Assembly: GCF_009796825.1 (NCBI RefSeq)
Contig: NZ_CP047030.1
Span: forward strand, 2,021,501 to 2,085,500
From: Algibacter sp. L3A6
Lineage (GTDB): Bacteria > Bacteroidota > Bacteroidia > Flavobacteriales > Flavobacteriaceae
DNA length: 64,000 nt
Direction: 5' to 3'
The position numbers and the translations under genes were made by a program. Of this stretch, positions 19,001 to 27,702 are shown piece by piece. Each line of letters begins with the position of its first letter. Positions within the stretch are counted from its first letter, which is position 1. A model generated the notes under the pieces. It ran no database searches. It was not told the DNA's origin and saw only the letters and a list, made by a program, of their open reading frames with translations.

Positions 19001-20441
19001 GCTACTCTCGCAAAGTTTGGCTGGGTTTACCAAAGGTGAAGCCGATGTTTTGCGTAAGGCGATGGGTAAAAAGCAAATTGCCGTTCTTGATAAAATGAAA
19101 CCTAAGTTTATTGAGCAAGCCAGCGCCAATGGACACGATGCTAAAATTCTAGAGAAAGTTTGGAAAGATTGGGAAGCCTTTGCGAGTTACGCCTTTAATA
19201 AATCGCACTCTACATGTTATGCATGGATCGCTTACCAAACAGCTTACTTAAAAGCGCATTACCCTGCCGAATATATGGCGGCTGTTTTATCGAACAACAT
19301 GAACGATATTAAACAGGTTACATTTTTTATGGAAGAGTGTAAGCGTATGAAGCTAGATGTTCTTGGTCCTGATGTTAATGAGTCGTTTTATAAGTTTTCT
19401 GTTAATAAAGATTACGCCGTTCGTTTTGGAATGGGAGCTATAAAAGGAGTAGGGCATGGTGCTGTAATGACTATTGTAGAGCACAGAGAAAAAGATGGTT
19501 CATATAAGTCTATTTTCGATTTAGCAAAACGAATAGATTTACGGGCTGCAAATAAAAGAGCTTTCGAGAATTTAGCTTTAGCTGGTGGTTTTGATGGTTT
19601 AGCCGATACACATCGAGCTCAATATTTTCATGATGATGGTGATGGTATTACCTTTTTAGAAAAAGCAATTAAATACGCACACAAGCACAAAGAAAATGAA
19701 AACTCAGCACAAGTGAGTTTGTTTGGGGAGGCTAGTGATGTACAAATACCAGAACCCGAAGTTCCGCCTTGTGAAGAGTGGGGAACTATGGAAAAACTGA
19801 GTAAGGAACGTGAGGTTGTTGGGGTTTATATTTCTGGACATCCGTTGGACGACTTTAAAACAGAGATGAAAACTTTCTGTAATGGAACTATTAGTATGTT
19901 TAATGATTTAAACCTTTACGTAAACCGAGAAATTGTTTTTGGTGGTGTGGTTACCGATGTGCAGCATCGTGTAAGTAAGCAAGGTAAAGGTTGGGCTATG
20001 TTTACTATTGAAGATTATACGGATAGTTTTGAATTTAGAGTTTTTGGTGAAGAGTATTTAAAATTTCGACACTTTTTTATGATTAATAGCTTTGTGTTTG
20101 TAAAAACCTTTGTTCGAGAAGGTTGGACTAATAAAGATACTGGTAAGAAAAGTGATCCACGATTGCAGTTTAATAGTTTTCAATTATTGCATGATGTTAT
20201 GGAGAATTACGCCAAAAAACTATCTATTCAATTAGATGTTAGAGATTTAACAGAACAAAAAATTATAGCTTTAAAGGAGTTGCTTAATGAGCATCCAGGA
20301 AGTCAAGCACTTAATTTTTTGGTTTATGATATGAAAGAAAAAATTAAGTTACCCATGATTAGCAGAAAACAAAAAGTAAAAGTATCTCAAGAGCTTATAA
20401 CAGAATTAGAGGTACAACAGGTTAAGTATAAGCTGAATTAG
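16053..20441 (+). CDS. dnaE: DNA polymerase III alpha subunit with N-terminal DEDDh exonuclease domain
   Basis: 1462 residues, about 300 longer than E. coli DnaE because of an extra N-terminal domain. Residues 1-185 are an epsilon-type exonuclease with all DEDDh residues: D6, E8 (DTETTG), D105, H170 and D175. A linker leads to the PHP domain (from about 262, HLHNHSQFS) and the polymerase core with D690 and D692 of PDIDIDFDDEGR. Near the C-terminus QVSLFG resembles a sliding-clamp-binding motif, followed by an OB fold (GGVVTDVQHRVSKQGKGWAMF). It replicates the chromosome and may proofread in cis. No frame break separates the domains. Confidence 0.95.
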   Translation: MYLIFDTETTGLPKRWDAPITDTDNWPRCIQIAWQLHDDMGNCIEHQDYLVKPAGFNIPYDAEKIHGISTELAEEQGIPLAEVLEKFNEALGKTKFVVGQNVKFDLNIMGAEFVRGDVENPLQELPVLDTCTEHTAKLCEIPGGRYGKFKLPTLSELHAHLFGVGFSEAHNATADVEATTRCFFELVRLGQYTKEQLDVEPEYFQDFNEANPASIDLIGLKHINLKRESSKILARIKKSESSGLSSEDIKQNVSALADVDFVHLHNHSQFSVLQSTMGVADIVSAAAEYNMEAVALTDHANMMGAFHFVNAVNKHNGGVKAKKKEAEITGATVTAKEMKPIIGCEFFVCENHLDKSRKDNGYQIVIIAKNKNGYHNLAKLSSHAFVNGFYYIPRIDKKLIEEYKEDLIVLTGNLYGEVPSKILNIGENQAEEALLWWKEQFGDDLYVELMRHNQEDEDRVNPTLISLARKHDVKLIASNNTYYRKKGDSNAHDILLCVKDGEKQATPIGRGRGYRYGMPNQEYYFKSPDQMKELFKDVPEAISNVQEVVDKVEAYQLARDVLLPAFDIPEQFVHEEDQVDGGKRGENAFLRHLVYEGAKKRYGEELSEVVIERLDFELGVIEKTGYPGYFLIVEDFIREARNMDVSVGPGRGSAAGSVAAYCLWITNIDPLKYDLLFERFLNPDRVSMPDIDIDFDDEGRSRVMDYVIEKYGSNQVAQIITYGTMAAKSSIRDTARVLDLPLFDADRIAKLIPNMSKLGKIFGLSEKELGQKFRAEDLEKVNELLNIADGSDLQAETLNLARTLEGSVRNTGIHACGVIITPDDITKFVPVSLAKDSDLYVTQFDNSVVEDAGLLKMDFLGLKTLTLIKDTVKIVKAKHDILLDPETFPLDDAETYALFQRGETVGVFQYESPGMQKHLRDLKPTVFEDLIAMNALYRPGPMEYIPSFVRRKHGDEDIEYDLPAMEEYLKETYGITVYQEQVMLLSQSLAGFTKGEADVLRKAMGKKQIAVLDKMKPKFIEQASANGHDAKILEKVWKDWEAFASYAFNKSHSTCYAWIAYQTAYLKAHYPAEYMAAVLSNNMNDIKQVTFFMEECKRMKLDVLGPDVNESFYKFSVNKDYAVRFGMGAIKGVGHGAVMTIVEHREKDGSYKSIFDLAKRIDLRAANKRAFENLALAGGFDGLADTHRAQYFHDDGDGITFLEKAIKYAHKHKENENSAQVSLFGEASDVQIPEPEVPPCEEWGTMEKLSKEREVVGVYISGHPLDDFKTEMKTFCNGTISMFNDLNLYVNREIVFGGVVTDVQHRVSKQGKGWAMFTIEDYTDSFEFRVFGEEYLKFRHFFMINSFVFVKTFVREGWTNKDTGKKSDPRLQFNSFQLLHDVMENYAKKLSIQLDVRDLTEQKIIALKELLNEHPGSQALNFLVYDMKEKIKLPMISRKQKVKVSQELITELEVQQVKYKLN

Positions 20442-20615
20442 TTTCATTTTTTTTAATGATTTTAATTTTTTTGTAAATAATTCTTAGTGTTTTCTTGTTT
20501 TTGTTGAAATATGTGTATAGTTTAGCTCTCTAGTTAATATCTTTCAAACTTTATTATCAGTCATTTTAATGACTATTTTTTATTTTTTTAGAGGTATGTC
20601 ATAATAGAAAGTTTT

Positions 20616-21347
20616 ATGAGGCCATTGCTCTTAATGTATTTAGTTTGCTTGTTTTCTTCAAATTTGCTGACTTCTCAACCCAATTCTATTGATAAAAATC
20701 CCGATTATTATAGTGTACTAGATTCTTTTTCTAAAGAAGAGAATAAAAGTGTTTATAACGGATTAGAATATTTTGATATTTATAGATGTTGGGACACAGA
20801 TAATAATAAATTCTATAAAAATTACGATTTTTTTAATGGTACAGTTATCTATTCTGGTGAGCCATTTTTTAATTTAAAATTGAAGTATAATCTCTTAGAC
20901 GATTTAATAATTTTAGAGTATGTAAATAAAAAAGTTAATTATTTACAATTAAACTCAAGTATGGTAGAATCGTTTTTTTTAGGTGATTCTAAATTTGTTC
21001 GACTACCAATACATGAAGAGTTAGCTTCTTTTTATGGTAATGGGTTTTTTAAAGAAATTAATAATGCTACCACTAAATACAAGTTGTATGTTAAATTGAA
21101 AAAAGAGAAACATAAAATAATTAAAGACAATAAGCTTTATTATAAATTTAGTGAGAAAGCAACTTATGTTTTGTGTTTTGAGGATCAATTTTTTAAAATC
21201 AATTCTAAAAAAGATTTAGTAAAAGCAATACCTCTAAGAAAAAAAGAAATTCAGACATTTTACAGTAAAAATAATCGACTCTATAAAAGAGGTAAAGAAT
21301 TGTTTTACGAAAAGCTTTTTAATCAATTAGATAAATTAGAAAAGTAA
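20616..21347 (+). CDS. Secreted hypothetical protein, first gene of the TonB-receptor operon
   Basis: 243 residues, family not recognised. It starts with a signal peptide (MRPLLLMYLVCLFSSNLLTS). The mature part is rich in Lys, Asn, Tyr and Phe, with aromatic beta-like segments (GEPFFNLKLKYNLLDDLI) and a Lys-rich C-terminus, suggesting a periplasmic or surface protein. It is 9 bases upstream of the TonB receptor, so it is probably cotranscribed and may assist it. Its base composition is visibly more AT-rich than the dnaE gene before it. Confidence 0.6.
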   Translation: MRPLLLMYLVCLFSSNLLTSQPNSIDKNPDYYSVLDSFSKEENKSVYNGLEYFDIYRCWDTDNNKFYKNYDFFNGTVIYSGEPFFNLKLKYNLLDDLIILEYVNKKVNYLQLNSSMVESFFLGDSKFVRLPIHEELASFYGNGFFKEINNATTKYKLYVKLKKEKHKIIKDNKLYYKFSEKATYVLCFEDQFFKINSKKDLVKAIPLRKKEIQTFYSKNNRLYKRGKELFYEKLFNQLDKLEK

Positions 21348-21356
21348 AATTGTAAT

Positions 21357-24119
21357 ATGGTAAAAACAGTATTTACTTGGTTGTTTATTTTGATGGCGCA
21401 AACTATTATTTGTCAAACAAATAAAGATATAACGATAGAATTTATTGATGTTAATAGGTTAGAAGCGCTTAAAGATCTTGAGAAAAACGTTGGTTATAAG
21501 TTTTATTTTGAAGCAGGTTGGTTTGATGATTCTATCGTTACAAAATCGTTTACAAATGCTACTTTAGAGTTTATTTTATCTGAATTATTAGAAGAGACAC
21601 CTATTAATTTTCTGTTATTTGAAGAGCGAGTTATTTTAACTAAAAATAATGCCATCATAGATCAATTACCTCCCGGTTTAAAAGAGGCTGTTAAAACAGA
21701 TGAATCTAGTTCTGTTGTGTCTAGTGTTATTAAAACACCCGTTTTTCAAAAACAGTATAAATCAAGTTTATCTAATAGTAATAAAGTTATATCTATAGGT
21801 AAAGAGACTAAAAACCGTAATATAGATAAGGTTTCTATTTCGGGGCATATTAGAGATGCTAATAACTTCAAGGGCATAGATAATTTGGTTTTGTTTGTGA
21901 AAGATAAAAACATTAACACAACTACAAATACATCTGGATTTTATACTTTGGAGCTTCCTTTGGGGGAAAACATATTAGAAACGTCTTCGCTTTCTTATGG
22001 TAAAACAAGCAGAACGCTTTTGGTTTATGGAGAAGGAACCTTAGATTTTATGCTATCAGAATCTGCCGAATATCTTGATGAGGTTGTTATAGAATCTGGT
22101 AGAGATAATAATATTAGAAAAGCTGAAGTAGGTGTTACTAGAATAGAAGTAGAGGGAATAAAAAATATTCCGCTAGTATTAGGCGAACGAGATGTGCTTA
22201 AGGTAGCTACTACAATGCCAGGAATAAAAACGGCAGGAGAAGGCGCATTAGGTTACAATGTTAGAGGTGGTAAAGTTGATCAGAATTTGATACTTTTTGA
22301 TGGTGCTACTATGTATAATCCTTCTCACTTTTTTGGTGTGTTTTCTGCTATCAATCCTTTTGCTACAGGTAGTGTAAATATTTATAAAGGGAGTATTCCT
22401 GCGGAGTATGGTGGTCGACTTTCATCAGTAATAGATATTTCAACTAAGGAAGCGAATAATGAGAAATTTTCTGGTGAAGGTAATATTGGTCCTATAACGG
22501 GAAATTTAATGTTAGAAATACCAGTTGTTGAAGGTAAGGCTTCGGTTTTGGCAGGGGTTAGAGCAACGTATTCAGATTGGGTACTTAAAGCAGTTTCCGA
22601 GGAGTCTATTAAAAATAGTAAAGCTAATTTTTATGATGCTATTTTAAAGTATAATCATAAAATTAATGATAAAAACGATATACAAGGAACAGGTTATTTT
22701 AGTAACGACCAGTTTAGTATTACTTCAGATTCTATTTATGAATACAGTAATAAGCTTGCTTCATTAAAATGGAGTCATGAATTTGATAAAAAAAATAGAG
22801 CAACATTGCAATTGGCAACAAGTGAGTATAAGTTTAATATAGTTTACGATGGTGATTTTAATCGAAATTTTGATTATGGTTACAGCATTAATGAGACAGA
22901 ATTAAAACTAAATGCAAAATATTTACACAGTAAAAAACATAAATTCGGATATGGTTTTAGTAGTAAGTTTTACTCTATAAAACCAGGTAGTATTGAGCCT
23001 TTAGGAGACGAGTCTGTAATTGAAAGGCAAAGTGTAGATCAAGAAAAAGGTTTAGAATCTGCTGTTTTTATTTCGGATTTAATTGAAGTAAATAAAAAAT
23101 TATTATTAGACGTTGGGTTTAGGTATTCTTTATACGCCGCTTTAGGAGCAAGTACTCAAAATATTTATGATGTATCGCAACCTAAAAGTGAAGAATCGAT
23201 TATTGAAGCTAAAACATATAGCAAAAATGAGGTAATTAAAACTTATGGAGGTCCCGAATATCGGATCTCTGCTCGATATGAATTAAAGCCAGATTTATCA
23301 ATAAAAGCCGGTTATAATAAAACCATTCAGTATTCACATTTATTGTCTACAAATTCAACAGCTTCACCTGTAGATTCATGGAAGTTGTCAGATTTGAATA
23401 TAGAGCCTCAGCGTGCCGAGCAGTATTCTTTGGGAGTATTTAAAAACTTTGAAGACGGTTTGTATGAGTTAAGTCTTGAAGGGTATTATAAGAAAATGAA
23501 TAATTTGTTAGATTTCAAAACTGGAGCTGAGGTGTTTTTAAATGAAGATATCGAAACGGAATTACTACAAGGTAAAGGCAAGGCATACGGCGCAGAAGTA
23601 TTATTAAAAAAGGAAAAGGGAAAATTTAATGGATGGATAGGGTATTCTTACTCAAGATCTTTTGTTAAATTGGATAGTGATATTTTAAGTAATCAAGTAA
23701 ATGGTGGGGAGTATTTTTCTGCAAATCAAGATAGACCTCACGACCTTAGTGTAATTTCAAATTATAGACTTACCAAACGTTATAGCTTTTCTTTAAATTT
23801 CAATTATCAAACGGGGCGCCCTATTACTTACCCTGTAGGGAAATATAATTATAACGGTAGCGAGCATGTTTTGTATAGTGATAGAAATGCACATAGAATA
23901 CCTGACTATTATAGGCTAGATTTAGGAGTCAATATTGAAGGGAATCATAAAAATGAAAAATTGGCTCATAGTTTTTGGAATATTTCGGTTTATAATGTTT
24001 TAGGTAGAAATAATCCTTATTCTGTGTTTTTTGTGAATAATTCGGGAGAAATAAAAGCTTATAAATCTTCTGTTTTTTCTGTTCCTGTGCCAACGATAAC
24101 TTATAATTTTAAATTTTAA
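21357..24119 (+). CDS. TonB-dependent outer membrane receptor with STN-like and carboxypeptidase-regulatory domains
   Basis: 920 residues: signal peptide (1-20), an STN/secretin-like short domain (about 23-100, DVNRLEALKDLEKNVGYKF), a carboxypeptidase-D regulatory-like domain (about 165-245, ISGHIRDANNFKGI then NTSGFYTLELPLGE), a plug domain (VRGGKVDQNLILFDGATMYNP), and a beta barrel ending in an aromatic strand, TYNFKF. It should import a ligand across the outer membrane with TonB energy. STN domains are often used for signalling to FecR, but no sigma/anti-sigma pair is nearby. One base separates it from the DUF4249 gene. Confidence 0.88.
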   Translation: MVKTVFTWLFILMAQTIICQTNKDITIEFIDVNRLEALKDLEKNVGYKFYFEAGWFDDSIVTKSFTNATLEFILSELLEETPINFLLFEERVILTKNNAIIDQLPPGLKEAVKTDESSSVVSSVIKTPVFQKQYKSSLSNSNKVISIGKETKNRNIDKVSISGHIRDANNFKGIDNLVLFVKDKNINTTTNTSGFYTLELPLGENILETSSLSYGKTSRTLLVYGEGTLDFMLSESAEYLDEVVIESGRDNNIRKAEVGVTRIEVEGIKNIPLVLGERDVLKVATTMPGIKTAGEGALGYNVRGGKVDQNLILFDGATMYNPSHFFGVFSAINPFATGSVNIYKGSIPAEYGGRLSSVIDISTKEANNEKFSGEGNIGPITGNLMLEIPVVEGKASVLAGVRATYSDWVLKAVSEESIKNSKANFYDAILKYNHKINDKNDIQGTGYFSNDQFSITSDSIYEYSNKLASLKWSHEFDKKNRATLQLATSEYKFNIVYDGDFNRNFDYGYSINETELKLNAKYLHSKKHKFGYGFSSKFYSIKPGSIEPLGDESVIERQSVDQEKGLESAVFISDLIEVNKKLLLDVGFRYSLYAALGASTQNIYDVSQPKSEESIIEAKTYSKNEVIKTYGGPEYRISARYELKPDLSIKAGYNKTIQYSHLLSTNSTASPVDSWKLSDLNIEPQRAEQYSLGVFKNFEDGLYELSLEGYYKKMNNLLDFKTGAEVFLNEDIETELLQGKGKAYGAEVLLKKEKGKFNGWIGYSYSRSFVKLDSDILSNQVNGGEYFSANQDRPHDLSVISNYRLTKRYSFSLNFNYQTGRPITYPVGKYNYNGSEHVLYSDRNAHRIPDYYRLDLGVNIEGNHKNEKLAHSFWNISVYNVLGRNNPYSVFFVNNSGEIKAYKSSVFSVPVPTITYNFKF

Positions 24120-24120
24120 A

Positions 24121-25362
24121 ATGAAGTTAAATCAATCTTATACTATTGTTTGTTTACTGTTCGGTTTATGTGCTATTTTTAATTGTACAGAACAGATTGC
24201 TCTATCAACTGAAAATTTTGAAGATCTTTTGGTTGTAGAAGCAACAATAACTGATGAGTTTAAAACTCAAGAAATAAAAATTACTCATACATATCTTTTA
24301 GAAAGTGATGCGCCGATAATTGATGCGGGAGCTGTTGTTCAGGTACAAACAGCTAATGCTATATATAATTTTCATCATGTTGGTAATGGTGTTTTTTATT
24401 CAGACCAAGAGTTTCAGGCTTTAGATGGTGAGACATATCAATTATTAATAACAACTTCAGATGGTGAAAAGTATAGTTCTAACCCAGAGGAATTAGCTTC
24501 TAAAGCAGGTATAGAAAATTTATATGCAGAAAGAATGAGTATAGGGGAAGAAGAAGGTATTCAGGTTTTTGTTGATACTAATAACGATTTAAATGGTGCT
24601 AATTTTTTTAGGTATGAATATGAGGAGACTTATAAAATAGTTCCAGAGTATTACAGAGTTAATGATGCTGTTATTTCTAATATAGTTTGGAATGGACGTA
24701 ACGAAACAGATTCGGGTGAAGATCGTACTTATGATATAGATTTTGTAGATAGACCGGAAAATCAAGGTAGCTGTTATGGGGCTAATACATCAAACGAAAT
24801 TATAATTACCAATATAAATAGTTTAAGCGAGAGTAGAATTACTAGATTTCCAATTAAGTTTATATCAAGTACAAGTTCATCCTTGCGTGATCGATATAGT
24901 ATTTTGGTAAAGCAATATGTGCAATCAGCTACCGCAAATACTTTTTATAAAATTTTAAAAGAATTGGGAGGAAGTAGCGAAAGTGTTTTTGTAACGAATC
25001 AGCCGGGTTTTGTTCAAGGGAATATTTTTTCCCAGCAAAACATAGAAAACAAGGTTGTTGGCTTTTTTGATGTGTCGACTGTAACCTCAAAACGAATTTA
25101 TTTTAATTATTTTGATTTCGATTTGGTTTTGCCTCCATATTATTTTAATTGTGAAATAATAGAACTTGATTATCAAAAAAAAGGACGTTTAATTCCTCCT
25201 CAAGAGGATGAAAGGTCTCGTTTGTTGGAGTTGTTAACAGAAAATAATCCGCCTTTTAAATATGTTTCACGCTCCGAGGATGTTTATCAAATTGTTAAGT
25301 CTGAGTGCGGAGATTGTTCAACTTTTGCGTCTAACATAAAACCAGAATTTTGGGAAGATTAA
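24121..25362 (+). CDS. DUF4249 family lipoprotein
   Basis: 413 residues. The N-terminus is a hydrophobic signal ending in a Cys (LCAIFNCTEQ), a plausible lipobox. The next part, DLLVVEATITDEFKTQEIKITHTY, is the family's characteristic beta-sandwich start. DUF4249 genes regularly follow TonB receptors in Bacteroidota, so it is likely an outer-membrane partner of the receptor; its ligand is unknown. It has several C-terminal cysteines (SECGDCSTF). It overlaps the next gene by 13 bases. Confidence 0.8.
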   Translation: MKLNQSYTIVCLLFGLCAIFNCTEQIALSTENFEDLLVVEATITDEFKTQEIKITHTYLLESDAPIIDAGAVVQVQTANAIYNFHHVGNGVFYSDQEFQALDGETYQLLITTSDGEKYSSNPEELASKAGIENLYAERMSIGEEEGIQVFVDTNNDLNGANFFRYEYEETYKIVPEYYRVNDAVISNIVWNGRNETDSGEDRTYDIDFVDRPENQGSCYGANTSNEIIITNINSLSESRITRFPIKFISSTSSSLRDRYSILVKQYVQSATANTFYKILKELGGSSESVFVTNQPGFVQGNIFSQQNIENKVVGFFDVSTVTSKRIYFNYFDFDLVLPPYYFNCEIIELDYQKKGRLIPPQEDERSRLLELLTENNPPFKYVSRSEDVYQIVKSECGDCSTFASNIKPEFWED

Positions 25363-27104
25363 TTAAACAAATACAGGTTTTTCTTAGTGTTGTTATGTGT
25401 TTCTTTTTTATTAAAGCCTCAAGTCAAATAACTAAGGATCAGTTAAAGGAGATTAAAAAAGTGCTACCAGTTGAAAATGTTGTAGTTCATGCTAACAAAA
25501 AAGTTTATTTAGCTGGCGAAACTCTGTATTATAAATTTTATAGTTTAACTGAGAGTAATAAGCTAAGTGATGTCAGTAATGTGGGGTATGCGCAGTTAAT
25601 TGGTGTGAATAATAATTTGTTGTTTGAGCATAAGTTAAGTTTAGAAAATGGAATGTCAAGTGGAGATTTTTTTATGCCTTCTAATATTCGTTCTGGAAAT
25701 TATAAATTGATAGGGTATACTAAATGGATGAATAATAATGTTATTTCTCCGTTTTTTATAACAGATATCTATGTAATAAATCCATTTACTTTAAATAGTA
25801 GTTTCTTTGAGGAAGATCTAAATAATATTAAAAGAACGGTAAGGATATCGAAAAATAATAATGTAATAAACAGCCTTGAGAATAAAATTAATAAAATCAG
25901 CTTAGAGACAGAAAAAGAATCTTATTCGACACGAAGTCAGGTTTGTGTTAATATTAAAGCTAAGTGGGTAGAGCTTTACAGTGGGAATTATTCTCTCTCT
26001 ATTCGGCAAATTGATTCTTTAAAACTTGATCAGGATGAGAGGGTTAATGAAAATAAAAAGGAGGTAGATGGTTTTTATTTGCCAGAAATTAGGAGTGAAA
26101 TTATTTCTGGTAAAGTTTTTTATAAAAAAGATGGAGTAGTTGCAGCAGATAAAATAGTAACATTAACAATACCAGGGGAGAATTATGTTTTCAAAAATGT
26201 TAAAACGAATAAGGTTGGGTTCTTCAATTTTAATCTTTACGAACATTATAAAGACGGAGAAGTCTTAATTCAATTGCAAGAAGCTGATAGAAGAGAGTAT
26301 AATATTGTTTTAGATTCAAAATCTTTTTCGACCAGAATCGATTTGAAATTTAATAAGGTTGGTTTAGATATTAACATGAAATCATGGTTGCTAAAGCAAA
26401 GTGTATATAGACAAATAGAAAATGCTTATGCTAAGTCTAAAAAAGATAGTGTTCTGGCGAAATCTTCTGACGATTTGTTTTATGGTTTACCATCTCTAAC
26501 TTATGTTTTAGATGATTATAAAAGGTTTTCAACGGTTAGAGAAACATTTGTTGAGGTTATTCAAAACGCAGCGATTAGAGAATCTAAAGAAGGGTATAGA
26601 TTTAGAGTTAATGCTTTTATGGAATTCAAAAACAGCTCTTTTAAAGATTATGATCCATTAGTTTTAGTAGATGGGTATTTAATTCAGGATAATGCAGATA
26701 TAATAGATTTTGATTGTGATAAAATAGAATCTGTAAGTTTAGTGCGCGGTATTTATTTTTCTGGGCCGGTAATTTATAACGGTGTTTTAGATTTTAAAAC
26801 AAAAAAAATAGATTTTAAGCCGCTACAGAGCAGTGAAGGAGCAGTGGTGTTTAATCTTCATGCTCCGTTATTATCAAAGCAATATTATCATCCTAATTAT
26901 ACTGTTGAAAACGAAAGTTTAAAAAGAATCCCCGATTATAGAACGCAATTATTGTGGGTTCCAAATTTAGAATTGAAAAAAGAAAATAATACAATAGAAT
27001 TTTACACATCGGATGTTATTGGAGATTTTGAAATAGTTTTAGAAGGGTATTCTGCAAATGGTGATTACATTAAATTTAAGCGTGTAATTCAGGTTACTAA
27101 TTAA
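25350..27104 (+). CDS. MG2-like secreted protein of the TonB/DUF4249 operon
   Basis: 584 residues starting at a TTG inside the end of the DUF4249 gene; this start gives a complete signal peptide (charged start, then VFLSVVMCFFFIKAS), while the next ATG (25395) would cut into it. After it comes an MG2-like macroglobulin strand pattern (VVVHANKKVYLAGETLYYKF, MPSNIRSGNYKLIGYTKW). The C-terminal third (PLVLVDGYLIQDNADIIDFD, KIESVSLVRG) resembles a TonB plug fragment. Such proteins commonly travel with TonB receptors and DUF4249 lipoproteins; a role as surface accessory is inferred. Confidence 0.7.
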   Translation: MGRLIKQIQVFLSVVMCFFFIKASSQITKDQLKEIKKVLPVENVVVHANKKVYLAGETLYYKFYSLTESNKLSDVSNVGYAQLIGVNNNLLFEHKLSLENGMSSGDFFMPSNIRSGNYKLIGYTKWMNNNVISPFFITDIYVINPFTLNSSFFEEDLNNIKRTVRISKNNNVINSLENKINKISLETEKESYSTRSQVCVNIKAKWVELYSGNYSLSIRQIDSLKLDQDERVNENKKEVDGFYLPEIRSEIISGKVFYKKDGVVAADKIVTLTIPGENYVFKNVKTNKVGFFNFNLYEHYKDGEVLIQLQEADRREYNIVLDSKSFSTRIDLKFNKVGLDINMKSWLLKQSVYRQIENAYAKSKKDSVLAKSSDDLFYGLPSLTYVLDDYKRFSTVRETFVEVIQNAAIRESKEGYRFRVNAFMEFKNSSFKDYDPLVLVDGYLIQDNADIIDFDCDKIESVSLVRGIYFSGPVIYNGVLDFKTKKIDFKPLQSSEGAVVFNLHAPLLSKQYYHPNYTVENESLKRIPDYRTQLLWVPNLELKKENNTIEFYTSDVIGDFEIVLEGYSANGDYIKFKRVIQVTN

Positions 27105-27148
27105 AATGTTTTAATTCAAAGCCTAAAATTTAAAACCTATTCTAAATA

Positions 27149-27235
27149 GTGTTAGGGATTGAACGACATGTTTAAGCTCCTCGACGGTAGAAGGGAGCGA
27201 GTAGTGAAAGCTCGACCCTTGCGGTAGCGCCAAAA
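27149..27235 (+). repeat. Dispersed structured intergenic element, copy A
   Basis: About 87 bases shared with copies at 43434-43530 and 60022-60125. Block 1 is GTTAGGGATTGAACG; then TGTTTAA; then a hairpin in which GCTCCT (27176-27181) pairs with GGGAGC (27193-27198); then GAGTAGTGAAAGC, CGACCCTT and a GCGCC end. It lies 44 bases after the stop of the MG2-like gene and before the trxA promoter. No open reading frame. Confidence 0.85.
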
Positions 27236-27288
27236 TATACTATTAAATAGCTGTACTCAATGCCATTATAGGGAAAACAAATGATAGC

Positions 27289-27323
27289 TTTGTAAGGATT
27301 CGAGAAATTTTTGACTAAATTTG
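27289..27323 (+). promoter_or_regulatory. Putative trxA promoter
   Basis: TTTG (27289-27292) and TAAATTTG (27316-27323), a match to the -33/-7 Bacteroidota pair with a 23-base spacer. The ATG of trxA lies 40 bases downstream. Confidence 0.55.
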
Positions 27324-27363
27324 TGTTATTAAAATGAATTAAGAACTTAAAAATATAAATATT

Positions 27364-27681
27364 ATGGCATTAGAAATTACGGATGCAACGTTTGAAGAAA
27401 CGGTTTTAAAAAGTGATAAACCGGTATTAGTTGATTTTTGGGCGGCTTGGTGTGGACCATGTAGAATGGTTGGACCAGTTATTGAAGAAATTAGCAGTGA
27501 GTACGAAGGAAAAGCCGTTGTTGGTAAAGTAGACGTAGATGCAAATCAAGAATTTGCTGCAAAATACGGAGTACGTAACATTCCTACTGTTTTGGTTTTT
27601 CAAAACGGAGAGGTTGTTGGTCGTCAAGTAGGTGTAGCTCCTAAAGCGACTTACGCAGAAGCGATTGATGCGCTTTTATAA
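27364..27681 (+). CDS. trxA: Thioredoxin
   Basis: 105 residues with the canonical active site WCGPC (C30, C33) in VDFWAAWCGPCRM and the cis-proline block NIPTVLVF. No signal peptide, so it is the cytoplasmic dithiol-disulfide oxidoreductase reduced by thioredoxin reductase. It has its own -33/-7 promoter and a terminator at 27703-27735, so it is probably monocistronic although clpP follows on the same strand. Confidence 0.97.
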   Translation: MALEITDATFEETVLKSDKPVLVDFWAAWCGPCRMVGPVIEEISSEYEGKAVVGKVDVDANQEFAAKYGVRNIPTVLVFQNGEVVGRQVGVAPKATYAEAIDALL

Positions 27682-27702
27682 CATATACTAAAAGAAAAAT
27701 TG

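Noticed and set aside
20442..27104. AT-rich block as a genomic island with integrase or attachment site
   Set aside because: No integrase, transposase, tRNA-end repeat or direct-repeat boundary was seen; only composition suggests transfer, and that was judged by eye.
27149..27235. Dispersed element as an insertion sequence remnant or a CRISPR repeat
   Set aside because: No transposase fragment, no target duplication seen, and copies are far apart and single rather than regularly spaced.
27149..27235. Dispersed element as a tRNA-like or hammerhead ribozyme
   Set aside because: The reverse complement has a TTCAA stretch like a T loop, but no cloverleaf or acceptor stem forms, and the hammerhead core CUGAUGA is absent.
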